DNA of 64,000 nt, from positions 62,001 through 126,000 of the forward strand of contig CAZYXV010000010.1 of assembly GCA_964651475.1 (NCBI GenBank), written 5' to 3'. A program made the position numbers and the translations under genes. Positions within the stretch are counted from its first letter, which is position 1; each line of letters begins with the position of its first letter. Below are positions 32,489-39,235 of this stretch, piece after piece. Origin of the DNA: JBGSMF01 sp964651475. GTDB lineage: Bacteria > Chloroflexota > Anaerolineae > Fen-1058. The notes beneath the pieces are model-generated. The model was not told the origin of the DNA, did not search any database, and worked only from the letters and a program-made list of their open reading frames with translations.

Positions 32489-33916
32489 TCAAAGCTCCAC
32501 GCCGGCCAATGACGCCAATTCAGGCGTCACGTGGCGCGCCCCACCCTTATACTGCGGCGAGGTCAGCCACCCCTTGATTTCCCATTGTTCTGCCAGCCTG
32601 CGAATCCCCCACTCGCTCCATCCATCCAACCTGGCCGAGGTCAGTCTGCCCACCACAAACGCTCCATGTAACTGCTCGACTGCATAGCGCACCAGGGCAA
32701 CCTCCCGCTCAGAGAGCGCCGGGCCGGCAGACGCAGTGACTGTCTGGCCTGCTACTGTGCGCGCAATCGCTTTCAGCACCCCATCGCGCAAAGCATAGCC
32801 CTGGACTTCAATCGGCCTGGCGTTGAGCTTGGCCAACATCTGACCTGGACGATTCTTGGGAATATCTTGGGCGCCAGGGCAGCCGGCCGACTGGGCGGCC
32901 GGGCCATCCAGCACCCGAAAGACCAGGCGCGTGATGAGATTGGTCGAGACGACGCGCGGCAAGCCGGTGACGGACGCCGCGTGCTGGCTCGCCATCCACA
33001 GGTAAACGCCCACACTACGGCCTCGCATGGCGACGGTTTTGAGATGCCCAACCAACTCGGATCGCGGCCCCGCCGACTCTAGCAAGTCCAGCGCCTCGTC
33101 AACTACACACACAATGTAGGGCAGCTTTTCGGACGCGATTCGATTGTAGCTGGCGATGTCGCGCACGCCGGCCGCCGTGAACGTGTCGCCCCGCAGGTTG
33201 ACCTCGGCGACCAACTCACCCAATACTTGAGTCGCCTGCTTGACGGTGTAGGCCAACTCGCCAAACGTGTGTGGAACGTTGGCCCACAGCGCCATCTCGG
33301 ACCGCTTGAGATCAATCAGCGCCAGGCGCAGCTTTTCCGGCCCGGCGCCAGTGACGAGCGCGGCAATGGCCGAGTGTAGCCACGTCGTCTTCCCAGAGCC
33401 AGTAGTGCCCGTGATGAGCATGTGGCCGACCTCGTGCAAACTGTGCCACAGCGCCCCGCCCCGGCTCACGCCAATGGGGATCATCAGATCGCCGTTTTGC
33501 GGTCGAGTGGACAGATCAAGGTCGGCGCGCGCCGGAAGATGCGCTTGGGCGGTATTCCCCGGCATCAATTCAACCGTGATTGCCAGGCCATCAACATTCG
33601 TCACCCAAACGGGCTGCCGGCACACCATCTGAAGAGCCGCCACCACGCGCGGCTTGGCAATGTCTGTCGGCGAAAAGTGCCACATACGCTCGGCATCTAT
33701 GACGTATCTCAAATAGGCCGGCTTGCCCAGGTCGTACCACACCTCTGTCTCAGAAAACCGTAGCACGAACACTGTGCCATCACGGTTTTCGTGAACAAAC
33801 CCCAGGCGATCGAGCGCCGACAAAATCTTGAGGCCATAGCTTTGCGCCGTGCGCGTCATCTCTGCCGGCAAGCGTGGTGTTTGATTTTGGATTGCTTGGT
33901 TATTCACGGTTACCAT
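32489..33916 (-). CDS. FtsK/SpoIIIE-type DNA translocase (Tra-like)
   Basis: 475 residues from the ATG at 33916. Walker A is HMLITGTTGSGKTTWLHSAI near residue 165, Walker B PYIVCVVDEALDLLE near 265, then LWMASQHAASVTGLPRVV and FRVLDGPAAQSAGCPGA, the FtsK/SpoIIIE core. No N-terminal membrane helices; a wHTH-like C-terminus (ARLDGWSEWGIRRLAEQWEIKG) resembles the gamma domain. In actinobacterial integrative elements a single FtsK-like protein moves double-stranded DNA between cells. It overlaps the membrane-protein gene upstream by 17 bp. Confidence 0.88.
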   Translation of the reverse strand: MVTVNNQAIQNQTPRLPAEMTRTAQSYGLKILSALDRLGFVHENRDGTVFVLRFSETEVWYDLGKPAYLRYVIDAERMWHFSPTDIAKPRVVAALQMVCRQPVWVTNVDGLAITVELMPGNTAQAHLPARADLDLSTRPQNGDLMIPIGVSRGGALWHSLHEVGHMLITGTTGSGKTTWLHSAIAALVTGAGPEKLRLALIDLKRSEMALWANVPHTFGELAYTVKQATQVLGELVAEVNLRGDTFTAAGVRDIASYNRIASEKLPYIVCVVDEALDLLESAGPRSELVGHLKTVAMRGRSVGVYLWMASQHAASVTGLPRVVSTNLITRLVFRVLDGPAAQSAGCPGAQDIPKNRPGQMLAKLNARPIEVQGYALRDGVLKAIARTVAGQTVTASAGPALSEREVALVRYAVEQLHGAFVVGRLTSARLDGWSEWGIRRLAEQWEIKGWLTSPQYKGGARHVTPELASLAGVEL

Positions 33917-34667
33917 CGTCCTGCGGATCGTCAGCCCCAATTCCATAGCGCGCGATGTACTCGCGCAGTAGATCAGCCGCGCCGGGGGCGTCAATCACAG
34001 TCACACGGTTAATGCCTCGATCTCCCGGCGCAGGCAAAGCCGGGAAGAGCGTCTCTGCCGCCGGCGCTGCGCCGCCAATGGGTACAGCATCAATGATGAT
34101 CGGCGCGGCTTGCTCGGTTGGCTGGTAAGTGGCCGTCCCACGCGGCAGTTGCTCAACCTCCGTGCAGTCGCGGGGGTCAACGGTGGGCATTTGCGACCTG
34201 GACATCAAGCGCCGCGTCCAGGTAACGACAAATCCCAATGCCACTATCATTGCCAAAGTGCCTGCCAGGTAAAGCAAGAACACGCCAAAGTCGGATCGCC
34301 GCTTGCTGTCCTCGAATGCCATTTCATACGCGGCGCGCGTGGCCTGGGCATCTATCGCATCTCGCGTGGCCTGGGCAGCTTGCGCTTGCGCATTGGCATA
34401 GTCGGCGGCTTGCTGGGTGGCTGCCGCGGCCTGCTGCACGGCCCGCGCCCGGGCGGCGGCTGCCGCCGCTTCGGCCTGCGCCGCCTGACCTTGTGCTCCA
34501 GCCGCACTGCCAGAGGCGTCGAGCGCGCTCCGCGTGGCCAACGTCTCGATGGTAGCCAGGGTGCCCCACGGGTCGCCGCTCTGGGCTTGCATGGGAGCAG
34601 GTCTACACAGAGCGGCAATGACTATCGCAAAAGCCAGGCCGCCCAGCAGCCACGCGACTTGTCTCAT
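33900..34667 (-). CDS. membrane coiled-coil protein 1 of the translocase operon
   Basis: 255 residues. N-terminal hydrophobic segment (VAWLLGGLAFAIVIAAL) with possible cleavage at MQAQS, an Ala/Gln-rich helix of about 90 residues, a transmembrane helix (FGVFLLYLAGTLAMIVALGF), RR, then a cytoplasmic tail ending in INRVTVIDAPGAADLLREYI. The layout and tail match the preceding gene's product, so the two are paralogues. It probably anchors or gates the FtsK-like translocase; no known family. Confidence 0.7.
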   Translation of the reverse strand: MRQVAWLLGGLAFAIVIAALCRPAPMQAQSGDPWGTLATIETLATRSALDASGSAAGAQGQAAQAEAAAAAARARAVQQAAAATQQAADYANAQAQAAQATRDAIDAQATRAAYEMAFEDSKRRSDFGVFLLYLAGTLAMIVALGFVVTWTRRLMSRSQMPTVDPRDCTEVEQLPRGTATYQPTEQAAPIIIDAVPIGGAAPAAETLFPALPAPGDRGINRVTVIDAPGAADLLREYIARYGIGADDPQDDGNRE

Positions 34668-35500
34668 CGCTCACACTCTAGCAAGTGTTGCCGCATGTTG
34701 GCCATGCGAACCGGGTCGTCAATAACTGTCGTAACCTGCGGCATCCGCGAGGCCGGCGCCGGCAATGCAGGCGAATCACCCAACCCGCTCATTCCACGCT
34801 CACTGATACTGACCCGCGCGCCGACGACAGCCGGCAACTTGGGCCAGCGGTTTTGCGCCGTTGCCACCTGGCCGGCCTGCGCCTGGGTCGCAATCTGCAA
34901 CATCGTGCCGTTATCGGCCGTCGCCGGAAACGACGCCTCCGGTTGCGGCAAGGCCGGCGCTCGCCGCTGTTGGATGGCGAGGACAATCTCGGCTATTTGG
35001 TCGAGCAGGGTGGGGGTTTGATAAACCGTGGCCGGCCCCAGCCCACGAGCAGGATCGTGCAAGGCGGCCCATCCCCAACCGCGCGTGACCACCAGCGGAT
35101 ACTGCCCGCTGGCGTTCGGATAGATGACTGCGGCGCATTTCTGCGCCCAGGTCACCAGAGCCAGCGCGCCGCCGCAGATCACGATGCCCCCGCCCAACCC
35201 CAGAGCCAGCGCCAACAAACGATTGCGCCATACCAGCGCATCTCGCGCCGCCTCGGCTGCTTCGGCCTCAACTTCAGCTTGACGTGCCCGGGTCTGCTGC
35301 TGCGCCTGGCGCTCACGCGATTCGTCTAACGCTCGCAGCGTCGTGCGCGTTGCCTCGGCTTCAGCCTCTGGGTTGTAGATGCGGCCACTGGACAGATCGA
35401 GCGTCATGCCAAACAGCCCCACGCTGGCAGCGCATATACCGCTCAGAACCAGGATTATGACGATTGCTGTTACGCCACTAGCCGCTTGTTTGCTGTTCAT
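34664..35500 (-). CDS. membrane coiled-coil protein 2 of the translocase operon
   Basis: 278 residues. TM1 (VTAIVIILVLSGICAASVGLF), a charged coiled coil (about 45-90, AEAEATRTTLRALDESRERQ), TM2 (LLALALGLGGGIVICGGALAL), a cytoplasmic domain (YPNASGQYPLVVTRGWGWA) and the tail QVTTVIDDPVRMANMRQHLL, which aligns with the tail of its neighbour. Stop and next start overlap as ATGA. First gene of the membrane-translocase operon. Confidence 0.7.
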   Translation of the reverse strand: MNSKQAASGVTAIVIILVLSGICAASVGLFGMTLDLSSGRIYNPEAEAEATRTTLRALDESRERQAQQQTRARQAEVEAEAAEAARDALVWRNRLLALALGLGGGIVICGGALALVTWAQKCAAVIYPNASGQYPLVVTRGWGWAALHDPARGLGPATVYQTPTLLDQIAEIVLAIQQRRAPALPQPEASFPATADNGTMLQIATQAQAGQVATAQNRWPKLPAVVGARVSISERGMSGLGDSPALPAPASRMPQVTTVIDDPVRMANMRQHLLECER

Positions 35501-35532
35501 AGCATTACCTTGAATTCTCCGGAAGCGATATA

Positions 35533-35832
35533 CTATGCTGATAGCAATAAAGTTAGCTGCTTTTGCAGGTCAGCGATTTGCGACCCGATTCGCGCCTGGT
35601 CTTGCTGAACGGCAGCTAGCCACATTTGATGCACCATCACGCGCGCCCAATCGGGCAGGCGGTCATCACTTGCCCATTCGCGAATGCGCTCAAGGGGTAT
35701 ATCAGCGCCACCTTCCCACTGGGAAACGCGCTGGTTCGACACGCCGAGAATATCACTCACTTGGGCCAATGTCAGTTTATGGTCACAGCGGGTCTTTCTG
35801 AGGATTTGACCGATAGTCGAAGACGGAACCAT
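35533..35832 (-). CDS. XRE-family HTH regulator (leftward)
   Basis: 99 residues. The HTH covers about 5-55: IGQILRKTRCDHKLTLAQVS, then ILGVSNQRVSQWEGGA. The C-terminal part is helical, perhaps for dimerisation. GGAGG lies 7 bp before the ATG. It heads the leftward genes and faces a second XRE gene across an operator, as Cro and cI do in phages. Confidence 0.85.
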   Translation of the reverse strand: MVPSSTIGQILRKTRCDHKLTLAQVSDILGVSNQRVSQWEGGADIPLERIREWASDDRLPDWARVMVHQMWLAAVQQDQARIGSQIADLQKQLTLLLSA

Positions 35833-35855
35833 ATATATACCTCCAGATATACTAA

Positions 35856-35889
35856 ACTCACATTGAGTTATTTTGTTTACAGTGTGAGT
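35856..35889. promoter_or_regulatory. operator-like inverted repeat in the divergent XRE region
   Basis: ACTCACATTG (35856-35865) and CAGTGTGAGT (35880-35889) form a 10-bp inverted repeat with one mismatch and a 14-bp A/T-rich spacer, midway between the two divergent HTH genes. Confidence 0.65.
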
Positions 35890-35946
35890 CCACTATATAT
35901 CGTAGCGTCCAAGTTGTCAATAGGAGGATTTAAAGGCGCAAACCTA

Positions 35947-35955
35947 TGCTAGAAT
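35947..35955 (+). promoter_or_regulatory. extended -10 promoter of the rightward XRE gene (leaderless)
   Basis: TGCTAGAAT is an extended -10 (TGn-TAGAAT) ending 7 bp before the ATG at 35963, so transcription would start at or next to the ATG; there is no Shine-Dalgarno. The lambda cI transcript from PRM is the known precedent. Confidence 0.55.
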
Positions 35956-35962
35956 AGACGCT

Positions 35963-36340
35963 ATGAAGAGCGAGTTCTCAGTTTGGATAGAAAAGCGTTA
36001 CCTGGAATGGCAACTCAAGCAAGGTGGCAGAAAAAGCATTACTGAGTTTGCCGAGTGGTTAGGCTTTGCCAAGTCTACTGTTGTTCAGTGGATGAACGAT
36101 CAACGCAAACCCAATCAAGAAAATGCTTTGCTCCTGGCCGAGAAGCTGGGCATGGAAGTTTATGATACTTTAGGGTTGTTGCGTCCCGATCCGCTATTGT
36201 TTGAGATTCAAAAGCACTGGGAAGAATTTTCAGGCAGTGAGCGTGAGGAATTTGAGAGAATATTGGATGAGGCAGAACAGCGAGCACGAGTCAAAAGAGA
36301 AAAAGCGACAAGGGCAAAGCCGGCCCCTGCAGTTCAATAG
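35963..36340 (+). CDS. XRE-family HTH repressor (rightward)
   Basis: 125 residues. HTH with KSITEFAEWLGFAKSTVVQW and MNDQRKPNQENALLLAEKLG (about 25-70), then a helical region with LLRPDPLLFEIQKHWEEFSG and a basic tail. Probably the element's maintenance repressor. No Shine-Dalgarno; likely leaderless. The following membrane-protein frame starts one base after its stop. Confidence 0.83.
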   Translation: MKSEFSVWIEKRYLEWQLKQGGRKSITEFAEWLGFAKSTVVQWMNDQRKPNQENALLLAEKLGMEVYDTLGLLRPDPLLFEIQKHWEEFSGSEREEFERILDEAEQRARVKREKATRAKPAPAVQ

Positions 36341-36341
36341 A

Positions 36342-36647
36342 GTGGAATCGCTGCCCCCCGATTTATGGATTCGGGCAAGTGTTGTGCTTGCCCGAATATG
36401 GGCATACAACGAGGCGTTTGGCCAAAGATTGCGCCTATGGCCAATCTGGAAGATAGCGATAATTGTTGCTGTGATAGATGTTCTGCCAGCGCTTTTCTTT
36501 CTGGCCGGATTGGAATTGCGGCTTTTTGTCGTTGACGTGTCTGTTTTTGACTGGATGCGCAATGCCTATATCATCTTTGCCGCCGCGATGTGCGTGTACG
36601 TTGTGGCACATCTGATAGTAACGAAAGGGCAGCTCAAATCGGATTGA
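36342..36647 (+). CDS. small two-helix membrane protein
   Basis: About 101 residues if the GTG at 36342, directly after the repressor stop, is the start; a longer form from 36267 would overlap the repressor gene. TM1 is WKIAIIVAVIDVLPALFFLA and TM2 YIIFAAAMCVYVVAHLIV. Coupled to the repressor, it might be a superinfection-exclusion or accessory protein; no family is recognised. Confidence 0.5.
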   Translation: MESLPPDLWIRASVVLARIWAYNEAFGQRLRLWPIWKIAIIVAVIDVLPALFFLAGLELRLFVVDVSVFDWMRNAYIIFAAAMCVYVVAHLIVTKGQLKSD

Positions 36648-36671
36648 ATTGGCAGAGATGATAAGCCAGCC

Positions 36672-36702
36672 GTCCGCCTGTTTGATGGCGGACATTTTGT
36701 TT
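36672..36702 (+). terminator. intrinsic terminator after the repressor operon
   Basis: GTCCGCC-TGTTTGAT-GGCGGAC followed by ATTTTGTTT. Confidence 0.8.
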
Positions 36703-36844
36703 AACCGCCGCGCCGCCAGCCATTGGCCAGGCTCAGCATCAAGTTATGCTTCTTGGTCCTGTCACCACTAATTCAGTTGTTAAAGTGCCGCGATGCGCTG
36801 AGCAGACACTCTGCCTAAAGCGCAATCACTTACCGATTAAATTA

Positions 36845-36892
36845 AAAGGGGCCTCACACCTGCCTTGTCATCGGCAGGCGTGAGGCCCCTTT
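36845..36892. terminator. strong bidirectional hairpin/terminator
   Basis: AAAGGGGCCTCAC and GTGAGGCCCCTTT pair perfectly, with an inner CTGCC/GGCAG stem. It may mark the right boundary of the element. From 36703 to 37207 nothing else is seen except this hairpin, an ACCCG/CGGGT mini-hairpin near 36940 and a short tandem repeat. Confidence 0.8.
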
Positions 36893-37050
36893 GCAGTCCT
36901 CCGGTCAGTTGAAGTACAAGAGTACTTGATTTACCCGTCAGGTTGGCGGGTCAACGTATAACACCAGGTTGACAAAAACGTAAACTATGTGAGCGACGCG
37001 CGCCCTTGTTGTGGCTATTATTCTATCACAGTTTGGCTCAAAATTACGTT

Positions 37051-37089
37051 TGGAAAGATTGGGAAAGATTGGCAAAGATTGGCAGGATT
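37051..37089. repeat. 10-bp tandem repeat (GGAAAGATTG)
   Basis: About 3.9 head-to-tail copies of a (T/G)G(G/C)AAAGATT unit, 120 bp upstream of the zinc-ribbon gene. Confidence 0.8.
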
Positions 37090-37207
37090 CCCAAGTTCTC
37101 CAGGGCTTTGACAGCCTGGCGATTAAAGTGTACCCTGATAATCAACATGGACTTACCTCCTTGAGGATGTTTGGTTCTCAACCCAACCTGACCATCGGAG
37201 TATAATC

Positions 37208-38890
37208 ATGGACTGTCCACACTGCCAAAAGACAATTTCTCAGAACGACAAATTCTGCCGCCACTGTGGCAAGCCGGTCGTTACACCCCCGCCACCGCCG
37301 CTGGCGCAGCCCCGGCGCTCACGAGGCGACATAATGATTCCTATCGAAGACAACGATTTCGGGCCCGCCGAAATCCTGGCGTCGCATTCAAGCTTGACCT
37401 GGGGCGCACATATCTATACGGGCCACAGCCAGCATTCATACGAAGTAAAAGAGAGACCAGAGGGTTGCCCGGAATGGGTTGAAAGTAAAGAGTGGCACAC
37501 CTGGTTCCGGCGCGGCATGGTGGTGTGGGACCCCGTCGCCCGGCGCATCGGTGCGATACTGGCCGGTGAAGCCATCGAGCTGCTAAAGCAACTCCAGTCA
37601 AATGACGAGTGGAAAACGCAGGGTATTGCAATAGTCGAGCGGCACAAGAATCAGTTCTCCTTGGATGAGCCGCGGCCTAAGCGCAAGCGTAAGAAAAAGG
37701 AAGCCGAGCCAGAGCCGCCGACAAAAGAGCCAGAAGGTAAACCCAAGTTCTATGAGCAGGAACGGTTACGCTTGACCGGCAGCGCTGCTAAAGAATTCTT
37801 TGCCTATTTGCACGCCAACGAAGCCCAATTACGCCGCATGGCTGACGAAGAAGAATCGCTGCAGCGGAAAGCGAACGAGGTAATCTTTAGGATAATGGTC
37901 GAGTTCCTCCACAGGCAGGATTTGAGGACATTCGACGGAGCAGGTCGCCAGTTTCCCTGGGTGCGCCAGGACTATCCGGCAGCATTGATCTGCAACGTGC
38001 CGCCCGATCGCGGAACAATCGCACTCAGCGATGATAGATTTTGGTGGTTAGCGGTCATTGAGCGGCCTGGTTGGCCGAAACATAACAACCGCCTCGTCCG
38101 GCTTGAGGATGCAGTCGCCTGGGTTGAACAGCAAATACCCATACTGCGCGCCGAGGATGAAGAACGGAAAAAGAACTGGGAGCGTGAGTGGGCCGAAGAA
38201 AAGGCCAAGATCGCCGCATTGCCCAAGAAAGATCTGACACCCTATTGGATTGATCCTGCAGATCTGGAACCCAAGCGAATCACCTACCGCGCTTTCATCG
38301 AAGTTGAATATGTGCCCTACCACTCCGAGGTACAAGAGATATCTTTTGGGGAAAAGTGGTACTTTGACAAGGAATACTATACGCCAACCATGCTGGCGCG
38401 CGAGTTGAATATAAATCCGGCACAAGCTGATGTCGAGATGCCCTTTGAGAGAATGGGTCGGTATTACGTCCGCTCGGTAGCAACTTATCTGCAAGGACCG
38501 GTGGCATCAGCTCTTGCCCAGCAGTTATGGGATCACAGCGCCATTCTGAACAAGTTCCAGGAGCACAAAGTCATCCGCGCCCGCTACGGGTACGAAGAGG
38601 TGGAAACCGGGTACTGCACCTGGCTGGGTATCTGCGCGAGTCAAGAGAAAATATGGACAGAGTCCCAATCGCGCGCTGAGTACATGGCTGAGAAGGCAAT
38701 GTGTGAAACATTACTGCGCGCACTGGATGTGGATGGCTGGCGAGTGTTCATTCAGATGCCCTTCAAGTACAGCACAGATGAAGATTTGTTACGTGCCCTG
38801 CACGAACTACGGGTAGAGTCCAAGCATCAGTCAGCAGAGGCTCGCGCCGAAAGCGCCCGGTGGCTTGAGGAGCATCGAGTTTCGCGCTAG
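37208..38890 (+). CDS. large zinc-ribbon protein of unknown function beside the restriction-like operon
   Basis: 560 residues. An N-terminal double-zinc-ribbon (CPHCQKTISQNDKFCRHCGK) is followed by a Pro-rich linker, a domain of about 100 residues with many Trp (PEWVESKEWHTWFRRGMVVW), a Lys/Glu/Pro-rich linker (about 155-180), a central helical and beta region (LRTFDGAGRQFPWVRQDYP) and a C-terminal domain (MAEKAMCETLLRALDVDGWR). No enzyme motif is recognised. Good GGAG site upstream. It sits between the integrative element and the methyltransferase operon; a defence or regulatory role is only suggested by that position. Confidence 0.65.
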   Translation: MDCPHCQKTISQNDKFCRHCGKPVVTPPPPPLAQPRRSRGDIMIPIEDNDFGPAEILASHSSLTWGAHIYTGHSQHSYEVKERPEGCPEWVESKEWHTWFRRGMVVWDPVARRIGAILAGEAIELLKQLQSNDEWKTQGIAIVERHKNQFSLDEPRPKRKRKKKEAEPEPPTKEPEGKPKFYEQERLRLTGSAAKEFFAYLHANEAQLRRMADEEESLQRKANEVIFRIMVEFLHRQDLRTFDGAGRQFPWVRQDYPAALICNVPPDRGTIALSDDRFWWLAVIERPGWPKHNNRLVRLEDAVAWVEQQIPILRAEDEERKKNWEREWAEEKAKIAALPKKDLTPYWIDPADLEPKRITYRAFIEVEYVPYHSEVQEISFGEKWYFDKEYYTPTMLARELNINPAQADVEMPFERMGRYYVRSVATYLQGPVASALAQQLWDHSAILNKFQEHKVIRARYGYEEVETGYCTWLGICASQEKIWTESQSRAEYMAEKAMCETLLRALDVDGWRVFIQMPFKYSTDEDLLRALHELRVESKHQSAEARAESARWLEEHRVSR

Positions 38891-39235
38891 GTTTCTGAAC
38901 AGCATTTCAAAACATCCAGGCTGGGAGACGCAGGGGAATGGATGTTAGCCAAGAAGCAGAATTGAACCGAGTGGAAATCAACCAACAGTCTAGCCTCTCC
39001 ATTGAGGGCCAGGTTGTTTTGTTTTTAGAGATGGAATGAACGTAGTATAATTCAATCAAACAAACGTGCCTGTGAAGCCGTAAATCTACCGGATGCACTT
39101 ACCATTGGGCTTTACACAGCAGTGGGTGGTGAAGATAGACCAGGGGACGCACTTATTCAGCGATACTATCATATTTTGAGTCTATGAGGATCAACTTGGC
39201 CGAAAATAACTGTGTACTGAAAGCTAGGAGCAGAC
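38891..39235 (+). promoter_or_regulatory. 345-bp intergenic leader of the restriction-like operon
   Basis: No coding region is supported. A TATAAT at 39046-39051 is a plausible -10 without a good -35. No repeat is seen. Confidence 0.35.

Noticed and set aside
23700..36700. Prophage
   Set aside because: Integrase, primase and XRE switch are phage-like, but no capsid, portal, terminase, tail or lysis gene is seen, while ParM and FtsK-like genes are.
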